Below, piece after piece: positions 42,463 through 53,549 of a stretch of 64,000 nucleotides of DNA. The DNA comes from Capronia americana. Taxonomy: Eukaryota > Ascomycota > Eurotiomycetes > Chaetothyriales > Herpotrichiellaceae. Below the pieces are notes generated by a model that worked only from the letters and a program-made list of their open reading frames with translations, did no database searches and was not told where the DNA came from. The position numbers and the translations under genes were made by a program. The DNA lies in assembly GCA_016110215.1 (NCBI GenBank), contig JADWQD010000002.1, positions 744,001-808,000 on the forward strand. Direction: 5' to 3'. Position 1 is the stretch's first letter. Every line of letters begins with the position of its first letter.

Positions 42463-44738
42463 TCAGAACCTCAAATCCCAGCCAATGGCTGGTCCTAACC
42501 TGGGCAGCTCATCCGCAACACTCTGGACGTCCTTATCACCACGTCCGCTCAAACAAATCACCAGCGTTTGATCCTTCTGCATGTCCTTCGCGACCTGCAT
42601 GGCTCCCCAGATGGCGTGACTTGACTCCAAAGCGGGAATGATGCCCTCCGCCTCGCTGAGGGTCCTGAATCCAATCATTGCCTGCGAGTCTGTGGCGCTG
42701 ATGAACATGGCTCTTGAGCTGTCCTTCCAATTCGACAGCTCGGGCCCAACGCCCGGGTAATCCAGACCGGCGGAGATGGAGTGGGTATCGCTAATCTGGC
42801 CATGCTCATTCTGCAGGACATAGGTTCTCACACCGTGCAGGACACCTATCGAGCCGCCAGAAAGAGTTGCAGAGTGTCTGCCTGTGTCCACACCATCCCC
42901 AGCTGCTTCCACACCAATCAATTTGACAGACGGATCCGAGCTGAATGGGAAAAACATGCCCACCGCATTGCTGCCACCACCAACACAGGCGATCACAGCA
43001 TCTGGTAATCTGCCCGTGAGTTCTTTCATTCCCTCCTTTGTCTCCTGGCCAATAACGCTTTGGAAGGTGCGCACGATGGTAGGGAAAGGATGGGGCCCAA
43101 TGGCAGAACCGATAATGTAGTGGGTTGTGTCGAGATCCACGACCCAGGCTCGGAGTGCTTCGTTCACAGCGTCTCGAAGCGTGCGCGATCCAGCTTCGAC
43201 CGCCACCACCTTTGCGCCGAGAAGTTTCATGCGGAACACGTTCAATGCTTGCCGTCGCACATCTTCGGCGCCCATGTACACCACGCATTCCATGCCGAAC
43301 TTTGCACAAACAGTCGCTGTCGCAACACCATGCTGGCCTGCTCCAGTCTCGGCGATAATTCGTGTCTTACCCAGTCGCTTGGCGATCAAGATCTGGCCCA
43401 GAGCGTTGTTAATCTTGTGGCTTCCGGTATGGTTCAGATCCTCTCGTTTCAGGTAGATTTGAGCACCCCCAACCTTTTCGGTCAGTCGTTCCGCCAAGTG
43501 CAACGACGAAGGCCGACCCATGTACGGGTAGTGTGATCGGTACTCTTTCCAGAACTCAGGATCGTTCAAGGCCGAGTTGAAGCCCTCTTCGAGCTCGGCT
43601 AAGCAGTCCATCAGTGATTCAGGAACATATTGGCCACCGAATTGCCCAAACTGGGCAGGGATAGCCTCTGGATTCGGACTTGTGCCATTAGTGGCCGAAT
43701 TGAGGGCATCGAGCTGATCTGCAAGGCCGGGCTCCGAAGGGACATCCGCATCAGTAATCACCTTGTCGACTTGGACCTGATGGCCATTGATGCCGGTCGT
43801 CGATGCGTTAGGCTCCTTCGCTGAGTTCATTGTCTCGACGATGCCGACCTCTCTCGTCAGGCCGTTGGTGTTGTTGAATTCGCCCACTTTCCTGCCCGTG
43901 ATTTCCGAGCAGTATTCTTGTACAGCCTTCGCCCGCTCTCCCTCTTTTGCGTTGCCCAGCGTTGTGACGATCTGGCTGCCAATCACCACGCCTTCAGCAA
44001 TCTGTGACACGCTCAGAAAGTGTTCTCTGGTGCTCACGCCGAAGCCGACAGCTGCAGGAACTCCGCCCGAGTATTGGTGGACTCTCGCGAGCAGCTCTGG
44101 AAGCTTGGTATTAAGGGTGCCCGTTGCGCCCGTGACGCCCATCCTCGATACCACATAGATGAATGAGTCGGCGATTGAGCACAGCAGCTTCATCCTCTTC
44201 TCTGACGTGGCGGGTGCGATCAGCGGCACATAGGACAGGCCCTGTTTTGTGCAGTTGTTCCGAAACCTGACTGCCTCCTCAGGCGGCAGATCGACCATTA
44301 TGAACCCATTGACGCCCGCCTCTTTGCAGTCCTTGAGCATGCGATCCTCGCCGTAGCGGAGCAGAGGGTTAAAGTAGCCCATGAACAGGACAGGAATTTT
44401 CAGACCCCTCTTTCGAGCATCGCGAACAAACTGTAGGGACCTGGAGACGGTGATGCCATTGGCGAGCGCCACAGTGTTCGACTTCTGAATGGTGGGCCCA
44501 TCAGCGATAGGGTCAGTGAACGGTAGTCCTAGCTCGATGATATCTGGGGAGAAGTCAGGATCGTTTCTGGGCAGGTCATCGTGTGAAAGGCATCCTTACC
44601 GACACCGCCCGCTTGCAACCCCAGCATGATATCAGGTGTTTCTTCAGCGGTAGGATACCCCGACGTGAAGTAGCCTACGAGGGCAGTCCGGCCCTCTTGC
44701 TTGCATTGGGCAAATGTTTGTTTGATTGCAGCCGCCAT
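42463..44738 (-). CDS. TRP5: Bifunctional tryptophan synthase (alpha-beta fusion)
   Basis: Exons 44738-44600 and 44543-42463 encode 739 residues. Residues 1-260 are the alpha (indole-3-glycerol-phosphate lyase) half: LVGYFTSGYP, the catalytic Glu in DIIELGLPFTDPIADGP, YVVSRMGVTGATG and AVGFGVST. A linker of about 70 Asn/Thr-rich residues follows. The beta half begins PAQFGQFGGQYVPESLMDC and includes LKREDLNHTGSHKINNALGQ with the PLP lysine, ETGAGQHG, GCGGGSNA-like CVGGGSNAVG and ISAGLDYPGVGPE. It makes L-tryptophan from indole-glycerol phosphate and serine in the cytosol. Fusion in this order is the fungal norm. A TGAGTCA element 84 bp before the ATG fits cross-pathway control. Confidence 0.97.
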
Positions 44739-45383
44739 GTTGAATTGTCTTTGGAGAGGGAATGAGGATGGCGGGCACTTGAAGCGAGAGGCAGAAGGAG
44801 AGGTGATTATGTACTCAATAATGAGTCACCTCGTGTACACAGCGGGGGAGACTACGTGTTGGTGTTGAAATATTGGAATTGCGATTTGTGAATAGACTGC
44901 ACCCCCCCTTCGCAGCCATGGAAATTTTGCCGCCACCCGATCAAGCACCGACCGCGCAACGAGCTACGTGCCGGCTGGTTAAGGGAGCTTTGTCCCTGCA
45001 TAAGCCTAGGAAGCCCCAGGCCTAAGGACAATCGAACCCCCGCCGAGGTCGGCCCGCCACTTTTTTTCAGCCTCGTCGACTTCCCCTCCCAGCGGCTATT
45101 GCACTCGCACATGCCGGAGCAACATCCGCTCAGTACCCAGTACTCAAAGACTCCCTGGCCTCCAAGTTTTATCCGCCCACCGAAACTAATGTGAAGCTTC
45201 GCGGCTGGTTTCGCTCAAGCCATGCGAGAGATGAGGCAGCGGTTAAGCTCTCCAACATAATTTGACGAGTACAGGACATGGTGAATCGGAAGCAAGCAGC
45301 CTGAAGCTAGGACGTGTTCAGAGCAACGCGGCAATGGCCCTGGAAGGCATGTCACCGCCATGAAAGCGATATCTACAGTCATC
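44739..45383. other. Tryptophan synthase promoter and intergenic region
   Basis: Besides the bZIP-type element listed separately, nothing is recognised. The right part is the 3' side of the gene at 45384. Confidence 0.5.
44822..44828. promoter_or_regulatory. Gcn4/CpcA-type element upstream of tryptophan synthase
   Basis: A perfect TGAGTCA, flanked as ATGAGTCACC, lies 84 bp upstream of the tryptophan synthase ATG. Amino-acid biosynthesis genes in fungi are activated through this element by Gcn4/CPC1/CpcA during amino-acid starvation. Promoter position and target type agree, although the 7-mer alone is not rare. Confidence 0.7.
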
Positions 45384-46028
45384 CTATTCCAAGGCTTCCG
45401 CTTCCTTACCCTCACTCCCGTCCCTCTCACCGATACTCATAATGTCGTGCAGACACTGCAGCCACTTCTTTTCCCCATCCACATTCTCTTCTCGCCACCA
45501 ATACTTGACCTTGATCAACCGGCCCGCGCCATCGCCGTCCTCGCTGTCCTCCCAGAGATCCACTCTCATGCCGATCCAGTTCTCGGTCCGTCTCAGCTCG
45601 TCGAGCTGCGACGGCGTCATGCCCAGTGGCGCGACGACATCCTCGGCGAGAATCTCTGACTCTTCGGCAGGCTTGAGCGGGCGGATGCTGTAGTAGCTCT
45701 TCCCTGTGAGCCCCTTGACCTTGCCAGGAGCTGCCTCCTTTCCTTTGTCGCCTGACGCAGCAGCTGTCGTAGACTCTGTTGCAGGAGGAGATGATTGCGC
45801 ACGCTCATAGCTTTCGACGTCCTGGAATCCAGCAGCCTCCAAGAGGTACTGGATAATAGTATCTCGCTTGACTGCGGCAAAGCTGGGGATGGTGCGGCAT
45901 ACTTGCATGCATGTAGGACTGAAGAAGCTGGCTTTAGAAGGTATATGCTCGGTGTGGCGGTAGGTGTGGTACAGTTGTTTCAGGTTGGCATGGATAGCAT
46001 CCGGACTGGATGTGGACGTGGACGCCAT
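45384..46028 (-). CDS. Uncharacterised fungal protein (214 aa)
   Basis: A single-exon frame of 215 codons. Residues 15-75 form a compact conserved-looking domain (LYHTYRHTEHIPSKASFFSP, then CMQVCRTIPSFAAVKRDTII). A low-complexity Ala/Ser/Thr/Lys linker spans about 78-105. The C-half has GLTGKSYYSIRPL, LRRTENWIGMRVDLWED and KVKYWWREE. The pattern of a helix-rich start followed by strands with WIGMRVDLW resembles an NTF2/SnoaL-like cone fold, which would suggest a ligand-binding or isomerase-type role, but I am not certain. No signal peptide or membrane helix. Confidence 0.7.
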   Translation of the reverse strand: MASTSTSSPDAIHANLKQLYHTYRHTEHIPSKASFFSPTCMQVCRTIPSFAAVKRDTIIQYLLEAAGFQDVESYERAQSSPPATESTTAAASGDKGKEAAPGKVKGLTGKSYYSIRPLKPAEESEILAEDVVAPLGMTPSQLDELRRTENWIGMRVDLWEDSEDGDGAGRLIKVKYWWREENVDGEKKWLQCLHDIMSIGERDGSEGKEAEALE

Positions 46029-46440
46029 TTTGGTGACGAGTGGAATGTGGCAACATGCATCACGAGTGCTTTAAGAGCAGTTGGACGTGTACTGTGTAGA
46101 TGAGTGAGGACAGGTGTTCCCATGTAGATGTCCACCACGGTAAGGCAACGTGGCCATGAGAGAGAGTGCAATGGAGTCCAATCGACAAATCGGAGACTGA
46201 GGAGACGGTGAACATGCAGGTCGAAGGGATCCTGCCGCGCGGTTTAGTATGTACAACCTGCCCTTCTTGTGGCCTACTTCCCGTTCGAGTCATAATTCCA
46301 CGACGGTACATGGGAACGGATTGATCTACTAGCTCAACCGCCAGTTAGATGCTGAGGCAGCTGTACGTTACGTTCGGCTATCGACAGAGACACTCCGAGC
46401 TGGAGTGCCTGATTTGAACCGCAAGAAACCAAGAACGCAA
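46029..46440. other. Intergenic region
   Basis: Between two minus-strand genes. No feature recognised. Confidence 0.5.
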
Positions 46441-47703
46441 TCACTTTGGCCGTTTCCCCAGATCCTCCATATCCTGTAGAGTCTGAACATGGGCCAGTTT
46501 GGGCTTCACCACGCCAACCTCCTGACCGCTGTCCGCATCGTCCTTCAAGATCCCCGACTCGACATCCGTATCCGCCAGCACAATCTCCTCGATCACACTG
46601 TCGAGCTTTTTCGCCTTCTTCCTCCTTTCCCAGACTTCTAATCCCTTGTTGATCAAGGCCGCGATGAGCACCAACACCGAATTCACGATTGGGCCCCACT
46701 GGCCGATGGCAATGTTTGCCTCGTTGGTCGGATATCCGCCCTCCAGCAGTGTAACCTCATTGAAGACAATATTGATCACCATCAAGGGCAAACACAGAAT
46801 ATCAATTGCCAATCCCAGGAACAACCAGGGCAGCAATAACCAGCAAATCAACCACTTTTTGTAGGTCCACCGCGACCGACGCACGTATCCCAACAAGGCG
46901 AAATACCCCCCATACCACTTCTCCATGCTCGCCTTGTAGACCGTCTTTGCGAATTCTTCCCGATGGCCTGGACGGATCATATAACTCATGACGACTCTCA
47001 TACACGCCTGCGAAGGTGTGTGTTCCTGGGCATCGATGCTCATCGCCGCGTACGCAGCAAATTGAATGGGCCCCACCAAAATATAGGTGAGCGTCTTGTA
47101 TCGTGAGTTGTCCAAGACGCGTTGGGGAATAGCCAGAATCTCAGACCTTTGTCTCATTGGTTTCGTTGCGTCAAAGCACTTGTATGTGCAGTTGAATCCC
47201 GGGTCGATCAGCTGTATCCGAGACTCTAACAACCTCCCGCTTGAGGAGTAACAGGCGCGCTCGGGTATCGACAATTCCGTGTCGAACAACTCAGCCCTTC
47301 CAAACACCAAACCGATGCCGACCAGGACACCCCAGCAGATCATCACAATCCTCGCCCGTGAGTCTCTCAAAGTCGAACTCCAATGGATGATCCCGATATA
47401 GGCCAGAGCGCCGGTAGAGAGGACCGCCCAAGCAGCCATAATGTCGAGATCGAACACTTCAACTTTCGACGTCACGAGTGCCATCATGTGAATCGATGCT
47501 GTCCCGGCATAGGTGAGTGCGCTCACCAGGGCGCCAATGACGAGCCATTCTGAGCGCCGGCCGAAGATGGCGAAGATAAGTGTCACGTAGTATAGAATCC
47601 GCGGAAGAAGGCCATAGGTACCAGAGACCGCATACACGCAGTTGATATGCGTAACTGGGGGTCCACTCGGGTTGCTGAAGGGCGTCAAGTTGTTGCTTGA
47701 CAT
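46441..47703 (-). CDS. Uncharacterised multi-pass membrane protein
   Basis: A single exon of 421 codons encodes 420 residues. Seven or eight hydrophobic segments are visible (for example LYYVTLIFAIFG, LVIGALVSALTYAGTASIHM, IVMICWGVLVGIGLVFG, LICWLLLPWLFLGLAIDIL and IVNSVLVLIAALI). Between helices 4 and 5 lies an extracytosolic loop with three or four cysteines (RACYSSSG, FNCTYKCFD) that could form disulfides. The C-terminal 65 residues are charged and cytosolic-looking. The start HINCVYAVSGTYGLLPRI and the loop are reminiscent of a large, unstudied fungal family of plasma-membrane proteins; no function is known to me. Confidence 0.75.
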   Translation of the reverse strand: MSSNNLTPFSNPSGPPVTHINCVYAVSGTYGLLPRILYYVTLIFAIFGRRSEWLVIGALVSALTYAGTASIHMMALVTSKVEVFDLDIMAAWAVLSTGALAYIGIIHWSSTLRDSRARIVMICWGVLVGIGLVFGRAELFDTELSIPERACYSSSGRLLESRIQLIDPGFNCTYKCFDATKPMRQRSEILAIPQRVLDNSRYKTLTYILVGPIQFAAYAAMSIDAQEHTPSQACMRVVMSYMIRPGHREEFAKTVYKASMEKWYGGYFALLGYVRRSRWTYKKWLICWLLLPWLFLGLAIDILCLPLMVINIVFNEVTLLEGGYPTNEANIAIGQWGPIVNSVLVLIAALINKGLEVWERRKKAKKLDSVIEEIVLADTDVESGILKDDADSGQEVGVVKPKLAHVQTLQDMEDLGKRPK

Positions 47704-48356
47704 GGTTCTGAAGGTTCAAGGGGCGGTTTAGATTCGTTTTGGCTGCTATTTGCTTCGACGCTCGCTAGAGCTGAGCGAGCTGGAATCGCATTCTTCTATA
47801 TGCGCTCAGAGGACCGCTGAGTTATCGGTGCCAATTCTCCTAAGCGGCAGGCCGCGAAGGCCTCATCTTCCGCAGTTGCGACACTTGCAGAATATGTCAC
47901 TGTCGGTGATGGAAAGGAGGAGCAACGACGTCGCATGATGTTCGTCCAAGATAACTTCGAGCGATCAGCGGCACAACTTGGCCCCGGCCAAATGCCTTGG
48001 GAGTTGAGGGTTGCAATTGCTACCAACTCGGGGGCATGAAATACGAGTACGAACAGCCCTGAAACTTCGGCCCTCGGAAAATCCTGTCCAACCGAAATCC
48101 CCGCTATGGAGGAGCACTCTGCCATGTGAGGTATGTCTAAGTGCTCCGCCGTAATCTTTGTCCGTCTCTGTTCACTAAACATCCTCGTTCTGCCAACATC
48201 CTGTGCTTTTCTCATCATTCAGCCCCGAGACATGTCCGCGGCTGATCACGAGGTATTTCTATAGCTTTGTGCTCTTCCTTCCTACACAGGCATGACGCGA
48301 CAATACTCTCGCAAACGTGTCTGGCGATCCGCATTGACAACGAGAAATATCCCACC
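47704..48356. other. Divergent promoter region (membrane protein / FAD oxidoreductase)
   Basis: A 140-codon open frame on the minus strand (47796-48218) has random-like composition and was not accepted. Nothing else was seen. Confidence 0.5.
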
Positions 48357-50363
48357 ATGACAGCGACAGTAACGACAACAGCGCCATACCCAGCGTCAGG
48401 GATCCTTGTCGAAGCCGAAGCATTCACCCACTATGGCGGATGGGTCCCTGACTCGCAGTTCGAGCTCGAGATGGGCTCGCCGTACTTGCTCGCCCACGGC
48501 AACGGGAAGCCAGTCGACGACGCCAAGACCGTCATGACGGTCCCCAAGGGCGAGGAGGGCGAATACAACGTCTGGGTTCGTGCCAAAGACTGGGTCCCCG
48601 GCTACCATCCCGGCAAGTTCAACCTGGTCATCAATGGGGCGACACTCCCAACCGTTTTCGGCGCCAACGACAAGGACTGGAGCTGGGAGTTCGGCGGCAA
48701 GGTCAAGTTGCGCGTCGGCAAGACCACCCTCACTCTGCATGACTTGACCGGCTTCTGCGGCCGGTGCGACGCCATTTTCTTCACCAAGGAGGACAACCTA
48801 CCGCCGCCGAACGGCGTGGATGAGCAAGCCCGCGCCTGGAGGCGGAAGCTTCGCGGTCTCCCAGATCAGCCCGTCGACGGCGGGATTTTCGACCTCGTGG
48901 TCGTCGGGGGCGGGGTTGTCGGCGCAGCTGCAGCCCTAACAGCCGCGCGACTGGGCGAGCGAGTGGCCCTTGTCCATAACCGCCCTTACCTAGGCGGGAA
49001 TGCAAGCGTGGAAGTCGGCCTCCGCCCACGCGGCGTGACGGGCCCGCTCGTCGACGAGCTTTCGGCCCGCCATCCCAACGGCGACATCAAAGCAAAGACA
49101 CTCCTCGACGCGGAACCTAAAGCCACTCTTTTCATGGAATACACGGTCTATAACGCTGCCACGACGACCACGACAACCACCGGCGCCCCAACATTCACAG
49201 TCACGTCGGTTGATGCCCGACACGCCCGTACAGGTCGCGAAATCCGCCTCCGCGCCCCCGTCTTCATCGACTGCTCCGGCCGCGCCATCCTGGGTCTATA
49301 CGCCCACGCGGAAACGCTTTTCGGGCAGGAATCGCGCGCCGAGTACAACGAGAGCCTGGCCCCGCCAGCCCGCGATACCACACACCACGGCAACACGGTC
49401 TTCTTCCGCACGCGCATGGACTCCTCTCCGTCTCCCTTCCCGCCCGTCCCCTGGGCGACCGCTGTCGCAAAGGACTTCTCCGACCTCCGCGGACAACTCA
49501 CTCGACCGGGCCTCGAGAACGGCGAAGGACCGCAAGTCGTCCTCCCTCCCACCACCGCTACCGCGTCCACGAGCCCCTCCATCCCCCGCAGGATGAAGGG
49601 TCCGCTCACCCACTTCTGGGAGTACGGGAACTATCTCGACCCGTACACCTCCGGCGAACATATCCGGGACCACCTCCTGCGCGCGATTTACGGGACCTTT
49701 TCCAACGTCAAGACCCTCGAGCCAGACACCTACGCCAACCTGGCCCTCGAGTGGGTCGCCTTTGTGCCCGCGACGGGCGAATTCCGACGGTACAAAGGCG
49801 CGTACGTCCTGAGCGAAGGGGACATCCGAAGCCACAAGGCGTTTTACGACGGCGTGGTCTTCAACGACGGGGCCTTTTGTCTACATTATCCGAATGAGAA
49901 TGCGAACGCGAGTGCCAAGCCGAACAATAATAACCCCGATCCCGCAACCGCCCGCCGCAACGGCTACGACTTCCGCCTGCACTACTGGGAATGGGACGAG
50001 CGCGACCGCGCCCCTTATTCGGTACCGCTCCGATGCTTGTACTCCGCCAATGTCGCCAACCTGCTGATGGCCGGCAAACACGTCAGCGCCACGCACATCG
50101 CCGTCAGCAACATGAAATTCATGGGCAATGGGGCGCAGCACGCCATCGCCACGGCCGCGGCGGCGCATCTGTGTCACAAGTACGCGACTACGCCGGCCGG
50201 GATCTACGAGCAGAAGGGGGGCCAGTGGTTGGGGGAGTTGAAAGAGCTGTGTGCTGGGATTACGGGCATGAGTACCAGTACAAGTGCGACTGCGACTGCG
50301 AGTACGCACCGCGCGGGAGTCGGTAAGGACGGCGGCGCCGAGCGGGTGAAGAGTCGTTTGTAG
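48357..50363 (+). CDS. FAD-dependent oxidoreductase with an N-terminal carbohydrate-binding-like domain
   Basis: A single uninterrupted exon of 669 codons encodes 668 residues. Residues about 15-145 are a beta-rich domain (ILVEAEAFTHYGGW, EYNVWVRAKDW, FNLVINGATLP, KTTLTLHDLTGF) resembling galactose-binding/CBM-like folds. Residues about 180-215 hold the FAD Rossmann motif LVVVGGGVVGAAAALTAARLG, in part, followed by LGGNASVE, as in the FAD_oxidored family. A C-terminal GKHVSATHIAVSNMKFMGNG closes the FAD fold. Family members are poorly studied; bacterial relatives occur with polysaccharide-use genes. No signal peptide is evident. The start is the ATG of MTATVT; the frame is open 30 codons upstream. 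Absence of introns in 2 kb contrasts with most neighbours. Confidence 0.85.
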   Translation: MTATVTTTAPYPASGILVEAEAFTHYGGWVPDSQFELEMGSPYLLAHGNGKPVDDAKTVMTVPKGEEGEYNVWVRAKDWVPGYHPGKFNLVINGATLPTVFGANDKDWSWEFGGKVKLRVGKTTLTLHDLTGFCGRCDAIFFTKEDNLPPPNGVDEQARAWRRKLRGLPDQPVDGGIFDLVVVGGGVVGAAAALTAARLGERVALVHNRPYLGGNASVEVGLRPRGVTGPLVDELSARHPNGDIKAKTLLDAEPKATLFMEYTVYNAATTTTTTTGAPTFTVTSVDARHARTGREIRLRAPVFIDCSGRAILGLYAHAETLFGQESRAEYNESLAPPARDTTHHGNTVFFRTRMDSSPSPFPPVPWATAVAKDFSDLRGQLTRPGLENGEGPQVVLPPTTATASTSPSIPRRMKGPLTHFWEYGNYLDPYTSGEHIRDHLLRAIYGTFSNVKTLEPDTYANLALEWVAFVPATGEFRRYKGAYVLSEGDIRSHKAFYDGVVFNDGAFCLHYPNENANASAKPNNNNPDPATARRNGYDFRLHYWEWDERDRAPYSVPLRCLYSANVANLLMAGKHVSATHIAVSNMKFMGNGAQHAIATAAAAHLCHKYATTPAGIYEQKGGQWLGELKELCAGITGMSTSTSATATASTHRAGVGKDGGAERVKSRL

Positions 50364-50637
50364 ACGGAATGGTTAAGTAGAGTTGGAAGTTAAAAGGCTT
50401 GGAGTCGCAAGTTGGAAACCGAGGAGAATAGAAAAGAAGGCTCTATGTGTCATGTGTCAGATTCATGCAATGCAATGCATTCATTGTGATGGTTTGGGAA
50501 ATTTCCAAATTTTGCATCCGCGGACGCTAATCCTCTGATCCTGGGACATGTGCCCTGTCGTAGACCTTATCGCGACTGTGATCGTGTCCAAGAACCTGCT
50601 ATGTGACGTTTGATACCTGCAATCTGACATCTAGACC

Positions 50638-52952
50638 TCATCCCAGTACTATATCCCTCCATACAGGCCCCGGCTCCGTCGCTCTATCGAGAGATTCCGT
50701 CAAAATCCGGCCCAACCCTTCTCGGTAGTAAACTCCATCTTTCTGAGAAACCAATAGGACATTATAAACGCCGTAATCTCTCTTCGTCATGACTTCCTCA
50801 ATGTCATCGGGCAGTGTCCCTTCCCAAATTGCAAGCTCATCCTCAGTGAATCTGCTGACTCGTGACATGACCAGGAAGTCGAGAGGTTGACCCACGTGAG
50901 GCATCCACGAGACGTCCAGGTCGATGGTGCCGCACCATAGGCCGTTGCGGTCTGCAATTCCCGCCCGGATCAGGCCTGGGTCAGCCGGTGCCGGGCGGAC
51001 CGTCGACAAGGCACTTGGCCCCGTGAGTCTCTTCCTCAGCGGCGATATGACAGATTTGTGGATGAGTGAAGGGGCGATGAGTCTGAACTGCACCATCACT
51101 GTCCGGAAGTGTAATAAAGGAAGCGACGTGCCGAGGACGTGGCTGGACATCGGTTCAGGGGTTCCAGGTCGTGGTATCGGCGGCGTAATCCGTTCGTAGG
51201 CTTGTTTGGGAAAAGGGTGGATGCCGCTGGCCTGGTCTGCGTGCCATTCGATCCACGAGCGAGCCACCTCGGTGTACTTCCATTGAATTTCTCCGATCCA
51301 GCCGGACCATGACCAGCTGGGGAATCCTGGTCGACGGTGCAACCTCTTCGTCGACTCCCAGAGTATTGACGGGTCCATCATCGACTCCAGAGCTCCATAG
51401 TAGACTCGATCGCTTATCCGCTTCTCCAACACCAGCTGCATTCCTTCAAATGCATTCAAGATGTCGTTGGCATTCGTCAACTCCCGTCGGGTGTATAACT
51501 CGACGGCCGAAGTGAACTGCACGAAAGGTTTCTCACGGAAGATCCGGGTTGGCATGTCGATTGAATCCAGTGACCAACCGTTGACGGGCGGGATTTCAAT
51601 GTCTTCACAGTAGGTCGTCCGTCGACATTGGTAGTATATTCGTCCATTCACAAAAAGAAGAACTCGCCGGGACAGCATTCGTTCCTGGAAAGTCCATGCC
51701 CGCGAATCCCACTGAGAGGTCGAGATGTAATCTAACGTCGTTAGCGAGGGTGATAGGGGTTCCCAGATGACGACATACCTTCAGCAAGATGCGATACCAT
51801 AAGCCGTAGGCCGGGTTTCACTTGCTCGATTTCTTGGTGAAATGTGCGGGACTCTTTCCTTACGCCAGGCAAGCCTGCGTTCGCATCCTTGCCCGACCCT
51901 GCCACCACGGTGAGAGCAGCTCTGGCATAGACCCAATCATCATGGTACTGAAAGCCATCGTCATGCAACAGTGCCAGGCTATCCGTCCACAGGTATTTCT
52001 CGCCCAGCATTTTCGTCAGCTTGATGGTGTCCTTGATCGTTCGAGGGATCTTCTCCTTCTCCAGCGCGCCTGGTTGTGACAGTTTGGCGAGATTCTTGGA
52101 GGTGGTAAAGAGCTGGTTGAAGTTCTTTCCCCATAGATAACTCAACGCAACATATCTTGCTGTTATGGGTGTTTCGACAATGCACATGTTGTCGACGTCA
52201 ATGGCGCGGAAGACGTCCTTCGGCTCTCCCAGTAGCTCAGGATGTACCAACGACTCTTGACACTCCATTCCATGTGTTGTCTCGCAGTCGTGCAGCCATT
52301 GCCGCAGCTGCTGAGGATCCAGTAGGTCGGGGGAAGTAATTCTGCGTCCTAGGAACTCTCGAGTGGGAGCATCGTCCGCCAGAAGAACGATATATCCATC
52401 TTTAAATGCTTGAGGGTCACTGTAAATCAGCAGCCGTCTGGTCTTTGGCTTGAATATGTGTTCCCCCGGCCGGTTGGGATCGGGCCCAAGATCTTCCTGT
52501 CCGTCCACCACCCATCGTGCATAGCAGACTGGGTCATCATCGGCATGCAGACTCGGGTTGCGTTGATCTGAGGGACGGTCGGCGATTTCAAGGACCAATC
52601 GACAAAACGGACAGTGAGTCCTCCTTCGAATCTGTGAGAGTCTCCCCAAGTATCGGAATTTATGGGATCGTTCGAATTCGTAGTCCTTTTCGTCCGGTTG
52701 AACTAGGAATGACTCGAGTCTCAGGTCTATGCGCAGGCATGTATCGCAGAGGTAGGATTCCTCCGGCGCAGGCTGGTCGCTCTGTTCTCCTGATTAGCGA
52801 ACCGTCCGTATCGTCTGATGGGAGAGCGAGCATACCCCCGCTTTAACCCAGCTAGCATGCAGTCGCCCAAGATGTCTAAACTTCTTCGTGATGTGGAGTA
52901 TGGCAGCTGAGGAAGACGACGACGAACCCTCAGCGGGTTCAGGTGTCGACAT
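50638..52952 (-). CDS. HET-domain protein (heterokaryon incompatibility type)
   Basis: Three exons (52952-52836, 52781-51779, 51731-50638) encode 737 residues. Two CxxC pairs near the start (YLCDTCLRI and HCPFCRLV) precede the HET core: ARYVALSYLWGKNFNQL, PRTIKDTIKLTKMLGEKYLWTDSL, YARAALTVVAGSGKDANAGLPG (in part) and SQWDSRAWTFQERMLSRRVL. In the core the usual 'DSLCIxQDD' reads DSLALLHDDG, so two conserved positions differ. The C-terminal half is divergent. HET proteins trigger cell death after fusion of unlike hyphae or act in immunity-like responses. Start at MSTPEPAEG is a choice; the frame is open to 53117. The intron-1 acceptor (GAACAG) was set by frame. Confidence 0.85.
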
Positions 52953-53549
52953 CTGCGTGCATTTGTTTCCAGTTTGCAGTACTAGTGGGGATCTCGAAGA
53001 TGATTGAGATGGGGAGATCGAGAGGGACAGCGATGGTGCCCGGTGTCTATCGCCTGCAGGCGAAGCTGCATCCCTCATAGGGCGGGGCGGGGACAACGAC
53101 ATCAGAGTGTTCTGCACGAGAGAGTCGATTGGGCACGATCGTCTTCACAAGGAATCGGGATTGCTAATGCATGAACTGGTCGGAGCTGTCGGCAGATATA
53201 GTGTGTACTGTAGCAAACAGACACGGTGAGAGGCTTCTGATCACTGCCACCATGAATTCCCTCAGCACTCGGTAGTTTTGCAACCAGATTGACTTTGGAT
53301 GGGCGATGGGATTCGAGACTCCCCACATTCCTTCCTCCCTTTCCACTTGCCCAAATCTTGGGATCAGTGGCGCCGATAGGGCTTATCCCGGGCTAGCTGA
53401 GGCTGATTTGAAACACCGCAACTGGCAAACTGGAGCTTGTGCTGCCATGTTGGCGTCATTGGTCCAGAACCCAGGCGATGACGACGCCTATCACAGCGCG
53501 ACGAGCTCCTGAAATGGGGCCGTTGTGTCCATAAGGCCGCCCATTCGCC

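Noticed and set aside
46395..46425. tRNA B-box-like GATTTGAACC string
   Set aside because: No A-box or acceptor stem at the right spacing on either strand.
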